Shown here: positions 24,101 to 35,150 of the stretch, one piece after another
Layout of the letters: every line of letters begins with the position of its first letter
Numbering within the stretch: the stretch's first letter is position 1
DNA from: Basidiobolus meristosporus CBS 931.73
Lineage: Eukaryota > Basidiobolomycota > Basidiobolomycetes > Basidiobolales > Basidiobolaceae
Length of the DNA stretch: 64,000 nt
Reading direction: 5' to 3'
NCBI GenBank assembly: GCA_002104905.1
Contig: MCFE01000091.1
Span: 1-64,000 of the forward strand
The notes under the pieces: generated by a model
Databases searched by the model: none
Told to the model about the DNA's origin: nothing
What the model saw: only the letters and a program-made list of their open reading frames with translations
Position numbers and translations under genes: made by a program

Positions 24101-25561
24101 CTTCAGAGAAAACGCAAACCACTGGCTGCGTTGGATATCTTCTCTGGATGCGGTGGCCTTACTTGTGGTTTGAAACAATCCGGGGTTGTTGAGACCAAAT
24201 ATGCCATTGAGTTTTACTCCAGTGCAGCATTGAGCTTTGAAAGAAACTTCCCCGGGGCCAACGTTTACAACCAGTGCGCCAATCTTTTGCTTGATCGTGC
24301 AATTGCAGTTCATCACCGTGGTGAGGAGCTCCCGCCTATCAAGGATCACATGAACCGTGTGATGCCGGAAATGCCAGCACCTCAAGATGTTGATTTCATT
24401 TATTGTGGACCGCCTTGTCAAGGATTCAGCGGTATCAATCGTTACAAGAAAGCCAACGATATCAAGAATTCGTTGATTGCCACCTCGCTCAGTTATGTGG
24501 ATTACTACAGACCTGAATATTTCCTTTTGGAGAACGTTCGAGGAATGTTGGCATTTAAACTTGGTGGAGAACAGGATGGCACTAACCGAATCAAGGGTGG
24601 TATCAAGATGGGCGTGGTCAAGTTTATTCTGCGTGCCCTCACATCCATGGGTTACCAGACGCGGTTCAGCGTTCAGCAAGCCGGACACCACGGTCTTCCA
24701 CAAAGCCGTCGGCGTCTGTTCTTCTGGGGCGCCAAGCGCGGCTCCAATTTACCGGAGTTCCCACAACCCTCCAACTGCTTCCCTAAACAAGGCACTCTCA
24801 ACATCAACCTACCAAATGGGAAGAGTTTCACCGCAATTAAGCGTACGATAGGACACGCACCGCATTTTCCTGTTACTGTTGCTGATGCCATTTGCGATCT
24901 CCCTGGATTCGAATATCGTAATCCGGAGGCCGTCTACAAGGTTGAAGATCCCCGGCCTAGTATCTTCAAAAAGCTACCTGTTGCAAGTGGTGGTTACATT
25001 GGCTCAATGGAAATGGACTATACCAACCCACCACTAACCGAGTACCAACGACAGCTACGTAGAAATGCCCACAAACTGCATAACCATGTTACGCGAGGTT
25101 TCAATGATCTCACCACAGAACGAATCTGCCGGGTTCCGATGTGGGCAGGGGCGGATCACTCCAACCTTCCGGAGAAACTGAAACCGTGGTGTCTTAGCAG
25201 TCCTGACTCAGCAGCAAGTAGACACAACGGCTGGAAGGGGCTTTTCGGTAGATTGGATTTCGATGGCCACTTCCAGACAGCATTAACGGATATGCAGCCT
25301 ATGGGCAAGCAGGGTACCGTAATTCATCCCAACCAAGAGCGTGTACTGACCGTGAGGGAATGCGCCAGAGCTCAAGGCTTTCCGGATGATTTTATATTCC
25401 ATAGCTTTAACAAACAAGATGTTAAAGATCTGCATCGTCAAGTTGGTAATGCAGTGCCTCCGCCACTGGCCGCTGCTCTTGGTAGACAACTGAAGGCGGC
25501 TTTAATGGAAGCACTGACAGACGAATCTGAATCAGATGACGAGGAGCCACCTGAGGACTAG
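21178..25561 (+). CDS. DNMT1: DNMT1-type maintenance DNA (cytosine-5) methyltransferase
   Basis: Five exons: 21178-21259, 21321-21544, 21610-21663, 21726-23404 and 23461-25561, giving 1379 residues. Domains: a low-complexity N-terminus with a poly-Asp run; a replication-foci (RFTS) domain about 240-390 (TLDDFVIYD to AIWLRTQYSWYKLV); two BAH domains about 585-665 and 735-870; and the methyltransferase from about 901. Catalytic motifs are all present: I LDIFSGCGGL, IV FIYCGPPCQGFSGINR with Cys999, VI FLLENVRGM, VIII QAGHHGLPQSRRRLFF and X RQVGNAVPPPLA. It should copy CG methylation onto hemimethylated DNA after replication. No CXXC zinc finger is seen between RFTS and BAH1, where animal DNMT1 has one. 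It follows the TRAPPC2L gene in tandem, about 300 bp apart. Confidence 0.95.
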
Positions 25562-25665
25562 ATCAATCTGGCTTTATTCCTTGTTCAAGTCCCGTAGAAT
25601 TTTGTAACTCTCACCTTGTTTTTATTTCACTTCTTATAGATATCGGATTAATAAACTATTAAACG

Positions 25666-26980
25666 TTAGTTCACTTTCTTTCCTTCCAGCTTGGCTTGTT
25701 GCTTGCGGTAAGCCTTGTATTTAAGATCAGTCCCAAACAAATGATCCCAGATACGGAACGAAGAGGCGTAACAGTTTACAAAGAATTGATGATGGTAATC
25801 ATGGTGTTCAGCCCCTCCCCAGAAAGGGAGCCAGTGATGAAGCGACCATGGGAAATCAAATCCAGAATGAGCATCCACGGCTTGTAGCAAACGACACCCC
25901 ATCCACATCAAAACGGTGATGACATGCAAGTCCCCAGTCAGTCCAATCCAAATAAGAGGCCCACCAAACGTCCCCATAGCCAAGATCAGGGTTTCCAAAG
26001 GATGTGCATATTCGGCAGCCTACATTGCCAGAAGTTAGGCCCAGCCTAGTACCGAAACGCCTATGGCTCCCGACTTACCAGACCGCACGGCGCTGTGAAC
26101 TCGTGGTGTTGCTTATGTATCATTTTGTAAAGGACTCCGTAGTGTAGAAGACGATGCATCCAGTAGTGATAGAAATCTTCAACGACAAAGAACAAGGCAA
26201 TTTGTATGGACAGCGCCATCCTAGTGCTCTGGTCACTCTCTGCCCGACTGGTGGAAAGTCAAATACTCTTACCATGAGGGGAATGGTACTTCCGTAACCT
26301 TCATTCCAAGCGAGGTGACCGTAGGATGGAACGACATAATCATGGGTAGCTGGATGAAATGATTTTGAATCAATACGCCTTTCAGGCATTTCCAGCGTAT
26401 CTCGTTGCTGACTGGTTTGTTCTATGAGGGATGCTGTTAGAGATTTACTGTTGGTCGGTACTATTTGGAAGAGGTCGGACCTCTTGGAGCTTATATTTCT
26501 GTAAAGAGGGAATATGCTCGGCAATCCAGAACGGGACATACCGTCCGTAGTAGATAACCTGATGCGAAACAAAGGTAATCATGGCCAGCACTAAAGCATG
26601 ATTTCTTCCTTCGAATAGTGAGAGCCAGAGACTTTCGACAGCATTTGGTTGGTAATCAATGCCCACGCTAGACCTTTCAATCAAATCATTGTTAGTAGGT
26701 TGGCTCTGTAAACTTGGAGAACCTACATGTTGAGATACAAAGAGCGATAGATGGCTGATATGGCTGGGACTAGTACAGAAGTGATATACAATAAAGGTGG
26801 AAAAGCAATGTCGACAAAGGGTGGCTGGGGATGCTGGTATTTATAGAGTAGAGATTCAGCAATATACTGCCAAGAAACCTCTATAAATGAGAAGCATACA
26901 TATTCGATTATCAACTGGTAAAAAGTTGCTTTATTAAGAAATGCATAATGAACAGGGCAACGTACATGCATCCCTTTCAT
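25666..26980 (-). CDS. ERG25: C-4 methylsterol oxidase
   Basis: Six exons: 26980-26966, 26878-26727, 26673-26481, 26421-26273, 26220-26079 and 26019-25666, giving 334 residues. Splicing yields the fatty-acid-hydroxylase-type di-iron histidine motifs HRLLH, HKQHH and HHDYHH and the conserved [11 protein letters not shown]. The protein removes C-4 methyl groups of sterols in the ER. It ends KKVN, a C-terminal KKXX ER-retrieval signal. The first two exons add an N-terminal segment with an extra hydrophobic helix ([19 protein letters not shown]) not found in yeast or human enzymes. The intron after it has a perfect CTACTAAC branch site and splits an ATG codon, so a shorter start is unlikely. The exon 2 acceptor could also be at 26880. 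It is divergent from HEM12. Confidence 0.9.
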
Positions 26981-27403
26981 GCACTTCTCAGCAGCTTTGT
27001 CCTAGTTTGGCAGGAAGGGTGGGTAACGTTTGTCACTTGATCTGATAAAAACCATCTGATAACAGCGACCAAGGTTTGAGTAAAGCTAACCAATATTGCA
27101 CAAACTTTCGTAATTAACTCATACAATTAACCATAGCTACTCTCCAATCAGACTTTGGGAATCGGTGTGATAGCCCCACAATAATCCACATTGCCCTACA
27201 GACCAACTCAGTTGTTTTGGAAATCGAATTATCCTATATATGTACCAAGAGAGCCGGGCTACCATTTCTGGCATCGTTTCTCCGGCGTACGAACCGAGCT
27301 AGATGAGTAATCAGGCCAAGTTGGTAAAATTTATTCTACCAACACAAGAGCGAACTTTGTTGCAACTCTTTCTGCAATTTTCTTTCCAGCCACAGAGACA
27401 ACC
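26981..27403. promoter_or_regulatory. shared divergent promoter ERG25 / HEM12
   Basis: A 423-bp interval between the start codons of ERG25 (minus) and HEM12 (plus). The HEM12 side has a pyrimidine-rich tract ending TCTTTCCAG just before the ATG, which could be a 5'-UTR intron acceptor. No specific operator is recognised. Confidence 0.5.
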
Positions 27404-28574
27404 ATGACCATTCTCACCGACGCTGACTTCCCCCCTCTGAAGAACGACTTGATACTTCGTGCAGCTCGTGGCGAGCCCACCGAGCGTGTGCCCATTTGGG
27501 TGATGCGTCAAGCTGGTCGCTATCTTCCAGGTTGGTGTGATCGTAGGTGTGTTTGTTGAAGCCGCCATCTAAACCCTTTATTTCCCGCTAGAATACATGG
27601 AAGTCTCTAGAAAGCATCCGTTCTTTGAGGTTTGCCGTACTCCCGAGTTGGCTACCAAAGTAACTCTCCAGCCAATTGACCGCTACCCTGGACTTCTCGA
27701 TGCCTCGATTATCTTCTCGGACATCCTCGTTGTCCCCCAAGCTCTGGGTATGGAGGTCCAAATGCTCCCAGGAAAAGGACCACACTTCCCCTCTCCTTTG
27801 AACACCCCTGCCGATCTAGAGCTGTTGGAGAAGGAGGTCGATGTCTACAAGTCTCTCGGCTATGTGTATGACGCCATCACCATGACCAGAAAAGCTCTGG
27901 ACGGTCGGGTACCCCTCTTTGGCTTTTCTGGCGCCCCTTGGACATTGATGGCTTATATGATCGAAGGCGGAGGCAGCAAAACCTATGCCAAGGCCAAAAC
28001 CTGGTTCTACCAATACCCCGAAGCAACACACCAGCTTCTTCAACGTCTTACTGACGTGATCGTGGACTATTTGGTTGGCCAAGTCAAGGCCGGTGCCCAG
28101 ATGCTACAGTTATTCGAGTCCTGGGCTGGGGAGCTGACCCCCGACGACTTCAAGACCTTCTCCCTCCCCTACCTTAGCCAAATCGCCCGTCGGGTCAAAA
28201 CCGAATTGGAGTCCATCGGGGCCAACACCGTGCCCATGTTCGTATTCGCCAAGGGGGCTCATTTCGCGCTGGAGGAGTTGTCCGAGAGCGGTTACGACGT
28301 CGTGTCATTGGATTGGACCATTGACCCGTTGGTGGCCAAGGCCAAGACCCAAGGACGTGTTACCCTTCAAGGAAACCTGGACCCATGCATGCTCTTCGCA
28401 CCCGAAGAGTCCATTCGCCAGGTGACCCGTACCATGCTGGAGAAGTTCGGCACCAAGGGACGCTACATCGCTAACCTCGGCCACGGTATGCTTCCTACAC
28501 ACACCCCGGAGGGTCTCAAGGCTTACCTGCAGGCGGTGAAGGATATCAGTCTGGAGATGAACCAGACCGAGTAA
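27404..28574 (+). CDS. HEM12: uroporphyrinogen decarboxylase
   Basis: Two exons, 27404-27530 and 27592-28574, giving 369 residues (yeast 362). It decarboxylates the four acetate side chains of uroporphyrinogen III to coproporphyrinogen III in cytosolic haem synthesis. Signatures: [15 protein letters not shown] spanning the exon join, the active-site Asp in [26 protein letters not shown], the conserved FESWAGEL, and the C-terminal [13 protein letters not shown]. No cofactor or targeting signal is expected or seen. Downstream lie a C-run and an AATAAA near 28688. Confidence 0.98.
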
Positions 28575-28823
28575 GAGACCCGAGGCCAGTGTTGCCCATC
28601 CCGCTCACCCCCCCCCCGATTCGACTCATACCAAACTTGATTGCCATCTCATTGTAGATCATGTAATTTTGTAAAACCAACCACACCAATAAATGTGTAA
28701 TAATGACTGTCTGAGTGCATACCTTGCCCCATGTGTGAACATCTGGTGGACATCCCGTTGGTCGAGTGAATTTTCTAGCGGAGAAGCTTGACAGATGCTC
28801 AAGTAGCTCTTCAGAGTGTTTAC

Positions 28824-28845
28824 CTGCTCACGGATCCGTGAGCAG
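28824..28845. repeat. 22-bp perfect palindrome
   Basis: CTGCTCACGGA followed directly by its exact reverse complement TCCGTGAGCAG, with no spacer, about 250 bp past the HEM12 stop codon. It could be a protein-binding site or a cruciform. No T-run follows it, so it does not look like a terminator. Confidence 0.6.
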
Positions 28846-28893
28846 TAAGCAACCCTTTCAGAACCCCCTTGGAGTCTAGTGCAGTATAAAATT

Positions 28894-29430
28894 TGTTGCA
28901 AATTTGGTAATTACACCTGAATATTCACTTACCTGAGTCACTTAGATTATAGTCTACAAACCTTCGAGGATTCTGCGCAAGTTCCATGTTGGGATTTACT
29001 TGAAATATTCCACCAAAATATCAGGTACTCAAGATATGAAAGATCTCAAGGTTTTCCAAGCAGCCCCAAACTTTGCACTTAAATTCTTTTGCCAAGACCA
29101 TGTAAAAGTACAGGCACTACTCTTACATGTTGTAAAAATTCGGAATTCCACCTAAATATTCACCTAATTTAGTCACTTAGATCATTACCTACAAATCTTA
29201 GAGAATACTGACCAATTTCCTTGTTTGCTTTACCAGTACCACGTAAAAGTATAAATACTACTTTCACATTCAATAAATCATTAAGTGAGTGCCACATAAT
29301 CTACTTGTACTCCCAATCACTTCCAATATCTCCAAGACTCTTACAACATTACATTCAATCAATCATTCACCAATAACCACATAAGCTATTTGCTCTCCCC
29401 ATCACCTCCAGTATCTCCAAAACTCCAACA
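28894..29430 (+). mobile_element. LTR copy, interrupted by a nested LTR
   Basis: Starts TGTTGCAAATTTGGTAATTACACC and ends TCTCCAAAACTCCAACA. Removing the inserted element at 29128-29348 and one copy of TTACA restores an uninterrupted match to the family (ACTACTCTTACATTCAATCAATC), which shows the outer copy was there first. No flanking 5-bp duplication is clear. Confidence 0.65.
29128..29348 (+). mobile_element. nested solo LTR (221 bp) with TTACA duplication
   Basis: Begins TGTTGTAAAAATTC and ends CTCTTACAACA, with terminal inverted TGTTGTAA/TTACAACA. It is flanked by TTACA at 29123-29127 and 29349-29353. Within it, TATAAATA (29250) is followed by AATAAA (29272), as expected for the U3-R part of an LTR read on the plus strand. 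It is shorter than the 348-bp copy because of an internal deletion. The surrounding LTR supplies the empty-site sequence. Confidence 0.75.
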
Positions 29431-29575
29431 AGAATAACCTTGAAGCGGATCTGGCTCAAGATTTCTACTGTTACAGTCACATCAGTACATGGTTTTGTGA
29501 TGGCATTCCACTCCAGATGAAGTGCCAAGCTTTATAATACCCTAGTTGCTTAAACTAGTAGTTATTGTTGTAAAA

Positions 29576-29690
29576 ATTTGTATTTCCACCTAAATACTCA
29601 CCTAACTAAGTCACTTAGATCATTAGCTAAAAATTTTAGAGAATACTAAACAAATTCCTTGTTGGGATTTACTTAGAATACTTACCCAGT
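29576..29690 (+). mobile_element. 5' fragment of LTR
   Basis: Matches the first third of the LTR (TGTTGTAAAAATTTGTA, then CACCTAAATACTCACCTAACTAAGTCACTTAGATC) and stops near GGGATTTACTTAGAATA, where another copy in the opposite orientation begins. Confidence 0.6.
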
Positions 29691-29699
29691 GTTGTAAGA

Positions 29700-30081
29700 G
29701 TCTTGGAGATATTGGAAGTGCTCAGAAGCACAAGTAGATGATGTGGTTTTTGCTGTAAGGGTCTTCGAGATATTGGAAGTGATTAGGAGAACAAGCATAT
29801 GATGTGGTTTTCACTTAATGATTTATTGAATGTAAAAGTAGCATTTATACTTTTACATGGACTTGGCATAGCAAGCATATAGAATAGGCTTAGGAAGATC
29901 CCAAGAGTATGTGTGTCAAGTTTAGAGCTGTTTGGACAACTTATCTAATTTTCATGTTCTGGGTAAATATTCCAAGTAAATCCCGACAAGGAATTTGGTC
30001 AGTATTCTCTGAGATTTTTAGGTAATGGTCGAAGTGACAAAGTTAGGTGACTATTTAGGTGTAATTATGAAATTTACAGCA
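29700..30081 (-). mobile_element. LTR copy with internal duplication
   Basis: Begins TGTTGTAAGAGTCTTGGAG and ends TTTACAGCA. About 29 codons' worth of the first segment (GTCTT..GAGATATTGGAAGTG) is repeated near 29760, making this copy longer than the 348-bp one. No flanking duplication is seen; its left edge abuts the fragment at 29576-29690. Confidence 0.6.
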
Positions 30082-31702
30082 AGTGAACCCAATTCCAGCT
30101 TATACCAAAACTGAATGAGTCATTTTTTTGCGGCCTTTCTGCTATAATATATATTACCTAAGCTACAACTGCTGGAACAGGAGAATGTCATAGATGGCTA
30201 TAGCAGTTTGTTTTTGGAGAATACCACATTTGAGCTCTCTGCGGACTGTCACTCATAAAGTATACATTAATGACTGCTTCAACGAGCCCCACCTAATGAA
30301 TATTCTAGTGAATATAGTTGAGTTTACAATAAATTTCTCTTGATCAACAGATTGGCCTCAAAGAGTTAAAGAAAAGCTATGTTGTATATACTTCTTGTTA
30401 ACCATCATACCTGATGCCTGTATTAGGCTAACATCTTACTAGTGGTTACATTATATTTTAAGGTAAACTTCTTCTAATTCATTAATTATTAATAATTACT
30501 AGACCACCTTCTAGTCACAATTATGCTTCTGGTATTACCAACATGTTAGAATACATAGCTATCTATTTGTGTTTGGGAAACTTCATGTACAACGATAGGC
30601 AATCAACATGAGTTGCAATAATTACAAGCTACCTATCTCGCAAGTGTACTTGGCATTGTTATCCCCAACAACAGCGAAATTTGAGAGTTGTACCTTCAAC
30701 AGTACAACTATGATTTTACACAAAGTACGAATAACGATTGCATTCAATATACATGCCCCACCTATACAACCTACTGATTGCATTCGACATAAAAGGCATA
30801 GTTCACTGTACTTGACCATTTGACACGTCCACAACACCATCAACCATCCCCAAGATCGCGTTACACAAACAGGATACTATATTAGTTAGGTCTCTGATGT
30901 AAACAAAATCCAATGCGTGGGATTACTATCCCAATCTCCTAGTTTGGAACTGAAATAATTTGGTCACTAGAATTGTACACTAATCTAGAAGCTCCAAGAC
31001 CGTAATGAAATGTTCTGCAACCCATTATCGTAAGCATCTATCTCGATTCCAACTTCGTGATAATCAAGAGATAAGGTTAGAGCGGAGTGGTACTGGTTTA
31101 TGGAACATTGAGGTAAGTGATCATAGTGCAATTTGATAGTGCTACGCTATTGAACCACCCATTGTGAACCCACGAAGCATAGATATGAATGGCCTGTAGT
31201 CGCACGACATAGCAATCGACCATTGTTTCCCGTTTTACGCCAGATGCCACCCCAACCACGCCTTGGCCAAATCTTGTATCTTGCAAGATGGTCATTGATG
31301 GCTTGTCGGATTTACGCCAAACCAATGTTCCATAGGAATTGGCCGAATTGTACGTTGAGCTAGAACGGTTTGACAAGCAAAACCTTTCACTTGTTCACAA
31401 GCCCATAGACAGACAATTATCGCCAAGTTACACGAATGATCACAATCCACCCATTCCCGCAAACACGCTAACCCAATCCTTTATGATTAAGAAGCTATGA
31501 ATCAAAGGATATAATATAACATAAGAAGCTAAGAATCAAAGGATACGAAAGCAAGAAGCTAAGAGCACTATTGAGATAGGAAATTTATTGGCTTGGTGCA
31601 AATGAACAGATTAATGGCTATGGATACATGTAATGAATGTTAGTATGGATACATATTCGATGGTGGTCGTGTGGTATAACGGACAACGGTCGAGCGGGGG
31701 AA
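30082..31702. other. intergenic, small tandem repeat near the end
   Basis: No gene is supported. ORFs at 30608-30843 (both strands) and 31098-31376 (-) show no domain. A degenerate tandem repeat with unit core AAGAAGCTAAGAATCAAAGGATA (up to three partial copies, about 37-bp spacing) occurs at about 31484-31565, just past the UAP1 3' end. Confidence 0.45.
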
Positions 31703-33190
31703 TTAGTGGGCATAGTTCGCTACGTCCTCCATGGTTTGGAAGATGGCTGGTGCGGTGATGGTCTTTCCCTGGAACATCTCCAACCCCTCTCCACTGTAGG
31801 ACAACAATGGTGAGATCTCGAACATGACAGTTTCAGGGGATTCCCCGCAAAGATCGACCTTGCCACCAGCATTTTCGACGAATCGAATTTGCTGGGCGAT
31901 GATATCACGGCGACTGGTCTCGGGGCAATCCACTCCGGTCCCAGGGGCGTTCTTGAGGGGAGAGAACTCCTCCTTGCGGTCAACCTCGAACACGGCCATG
32001 CGTTTGGTGAAGGGGAACACATCGAAGACAAACAACTCCAACTTGAGGCCATTGGGCTTGGTAGGAGCCACGGTTTCCCCAAGGGTGAGGTCGAGGTGCT
32101 TGATCTTCTTTCTGGCGATGTGGTACTCGAGGTTCTGTTCGAAGCTCTCGACACTGTTTAGGAAGTCGCGGGTGTAGAAGTGGTTGGCGATGTTGGCGGC
32201 TCCGAAAGCAAGCTTGCCATTGGGACCGGTGCGGTGGGCAATCTCGTCATTGATTTCGCTGTATTCGACCACTCCAAACTTCTTGTTGCGGAGGCACACA
32301 ACCCCTACGGGCTCTTCGGGTGCACTCTTGGGGACGGTCTTGACGCCGCAGTCAGCGTTCTTGGAGATGCAGTATCCGATGAACACTGGGTCAGCAACAT
32401 GCACCAAACAGTTGTCAACACAGTAAGAGTGAATGTACTCGACACCACGTGCTGCCAGGTCGTCCAGAACACCCTCGTTACGGAGGGCAGCATAAATTCC
32501 ACCGTTACCATCAGGGGCAACTGCGACTTGTCCCTTCTTCTCGAGCATAATCTTTCCGTCCATAGTCATGCATGGGAGAGTGCCTTGATTGAAGAAGAAA
32601 ATGTTGTTCTCTTCCAAACCGAAGTAGTTGTGAGATTTGAAGTGCTCCACGGTGGCCTGTCTGGTTGGGCCGGAGGTCATCACGTACCAGGGAATGACAA
32701 CCTTCTTGTTATTGTCGTAGCAGCGCTCTTGGGCGAGCTGCTGTAGGCGAGTGAGACGTTCAGCCTGAAGCTGGAACAAACTCTTCTTAGAGGGAAGGCC
32801 GATATCGTAGCAGCCCTTGGGGAGGGCGGAGCCGAGGCGGGATCCCTGACCACCGGCCATGAGAATCACCGCCACTTTTCCTTCGGCAATCATCTTCAAA
32901 CCCAAATCCTCCCAATCCTGGATCTTTGATGGGCTGCAGTTCAATGCAGACTCAAAGCAGTCTTCGGGTAGGGGCTCGATAGATGCGGTATCCTGGTTAG
33001 TGGCAGCCGAACCGCTGGTGGCTTTTTTGAAAATCCGATTGACTCGGTTGACATCGAGAGCATTAAGTTGGGCAATCAAGCCGCTTTGTTCTAATGGGGA
33101 GAGTTCGTCGAAGAAGGCAAGAACTTGCTCTTGCCCAGCTGCGACGAAGCGCTGACGGAGAACCTCAATATCGGGAGTGGGGATAGGCAT
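31703..33190 (-). CDS. UAP1: UDP-N-acetylglucosamine pyrophosphorylase
   Basis: Intronless gene, 495 residues. It joins GlcNAc-1-phosphate and UTP to form UDP-GlcNAc, the donor for chitin, N-glycans and GPI anchors. The nucleotide-binding loop VILMAGGQGSRLG with downstream PKGCYDIGLPS lies at about 108-136. Further family blocks are YVMTSGPTRQATVEHFK, GNGGIYAAL and FVFDVFPF. Size matches yeast and human enzymes (about 480-520). It is cytosolic: no signal is seen. Codon use is C/G-ending and distinct from the AT-rich flanks, suggesting strong expression. A TATA box lies about 70 bp upstream. The product feeds the same GPI route that BST1 later remodels. Confidence 0.97.
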   Translation of the reverse strand: MPIPTPDIEVLRQRFVAAGQEQVLAFFDELSPLEQSGLIAQLNALDVNRVNRIFKKATSGSAATNQDTASIEPLPEDCFESALNCSPSKIQDWEDLGLKMIAEGKVAVILMAGGQGSRLGSALPKGCYDIGLPSKKSLFQLQAERLTRLQQLAQERCYDNNKKVVIPWYVMTSGPTRQATVEHFKSHNYFGLEENNIFFFNQGTLPCMTMDGKIMLEKKGQVAVAPDGNGGIYAALRNEGVLDDLAARGVEYIHSYCVDNCLVHVADPVFIGYCISKNADCGVKTVPKSAPEEPVGVVCLRNKKFGVVEYSEINDEIAHRTGPNGKLAFGAANIANHFYTRDFLNSVESFEQNLEYHIARKKIKHLDLTLGETVAPTKPNGLKLELFVFDVFPFTKRMAVFEVDRKEEFSPLKNAPGTGVDCPETSRRDIIAQQIRFVENAGGKVDLCGESPETVMFEISPLLSYSGEGLEMFQGKTITAPAIFQTMEDVANYAH

Positions 33191-33255
33191 GGTGTGATGA
33201 TGTCAGATGAAAACCGTTGGAATGGCGATGAGAAATTGGATGGGAGGATGGGCCC

Positions 33256-33263
33256 TATATATA
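33256..33263 (-). promoter_or_regulatory. TATA box of UAP1
   Basis: TATATATA 66-73 bp upstream of the UAP1 start codon, next to GGGCC, on the transcribed side. Confidence 0.5.
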
Positions 33264-35150
33264 CTCGGATGCTGCCTCGGATAATTGGGATCCATTTGGT
33301 TCAACGCTTGGGGCCTGTTGCAGAATACAATATTCCAAGCATGAAACAATGTAGGAAATAATTATTTCCAATCAATTTGAATAAATTGCCCTCCCTAATT
33401 CGGCCGACGCTAACATTTCTAGCCATTCTAGGCTCCATACTATTCATGGTGAATGTTCGGATGATGTACGCCAGACTTCGCGTCCCCTTCGCGTCGTCAG
33501 AATGGCGCACTGAAGCTATTGTCCAAGTTGGGAGTGGCGATGGATAGTAAAACACATGTCGCGAACCTTTTGGACAAACCGATGGCGATTATCACATGTG
33601 CGTAGAGATTGCCCTATTCAGGGGCACGTGCCTCGGAGAAGAGGGATTTTGTCTGCCAGGCTTTGATCCAACAGGGCTGAGTTGGTATTCAACAAACGCA
33701 ATTATCCTTGTGATTGTCTGACATTAAGATATGCTTGGACCCAACAATGTGCTATACTACCAATTTCCCTTCATTTCCACTAGCCCCGTTGATTGGCCGA
33801 CCCAGGAATCTCTTTATCGATGCGGCCTGAAAACACCGATCGGGGTTCCACCAATCATGCGCCTACCTCGCACACAAACCATCGAATAGAATAGCCCACC
33901 AGCGTGTCGCCGCCCAATAAGCGATGGTTCTAAGATAAGCTTAATGACTCATCGAATCAGAGGGGCTATAATAATAACAAAGCTATTAATACCGTGATGC
34001 GGTGGAATTCGATGGGAGTAACGGGCTTCTAGCACACGCCCTGATGCATGATCCAGCAAGATCATTCACAAATGCAACGCTGTAGATCAGGGGCATATGG
34101 TTGGAACTATTACGGTTTACACTGTGCGGATTTTCTGCTCTCGAGCTGTGGGACTGGGTTTCTTAAAGTCTAATGGGGCGTGAAAGTATGACACGACATC
34201 CAGCATCCCATTTAACTAACTTGGCAACGAGCCAAAGTAGCTAGGCGCCACTCCAAAATAGAAATCGCACCCATCTTCGGAGGTTAAATAACCCACCCGA
34301 CATCATGACATCATGAGGAATCGTTCCAAAGCTTAATCTAATCACCACCGTGTCGCTTACGGCATTCACTTACGACTTCTCCTATTAATACCTCATCTCC
34401 CTGCACACGGGTGCGTATTTAGTTAATCTAGATTCGAAAAAGACAAACTGCGCTATTTTTATTAACTTACGCTATCCCAAGTTGGCCATTCCTTTATATA
34501 TTCCTTGGTTTCAGATGCCTGAAAGGTGTCATTGATTTTCCACCGGCGCCAATAAGAGAAATGGTAGATACGCGCAGGCAAGTGTTTGTCGGAGTGTGCT
34601 AGATTACAATGAGGTGGATGTCCGAGCATGTTATATCATGGCGAAGATTATGCAGTTTTACAGTTTTGTGGGTGTCGATTGGTCGGAGGTTTATTTGTTT
34701 TTGTACGTCTTAGGAGTTTGGTATGGGACACGTTGTCCTGGATATATAGCAAAATTGATGTAAATAATTAGTTTGACTGGATTATTCAACCTGTTTCATA
34801 GCTAAGAAGTTGGGTATTCGCGCAGGTTTGCATCAATCTTCTGAACTACCAAAGGTTCCCGATAATTCCGGAACCATCAATAATCCCTGAGTTTTTGCTG
34901 GAGGATTGCTATCAAGGCTAATCGAAAACCAGTGGATTTAATATATTCCAAAAATAATCAGCAGAAGTGACTTTTGTGTTTGAAAATTTGGCATTGGGTC
35001 AGCTAAGCAGTAAAATGTCCCCTTCATTTGAATGATATTGCTGTCAGGTAAAGCATTCATATTTACCAATTTCAAGTGCAAGATGCTATCAATTCAGTTG
35101 GATGCCAAATATGTGCAATATGTTCATATGTTTGTGGATACTGAAACCAG
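33264..35150. other. intergenic, no gene seen
   Basis: Nearly 1.9 kb upstream of UAP1. No ORF with support and no RNA gene. GC content is mixed. Short ORFs at 33301-33555 and 35032-35217 are not credible. Confidence 0.5.

Noticed and set aside
24002-24703. 233-codon ORF on the minus strand
   Set aside because: Antisense to the DNMT1 catalytic domain; no recognisable features.
32180-32746. 188-codon ORF on the plus strand
   Set aside because: Antisense shadow of UAP1.
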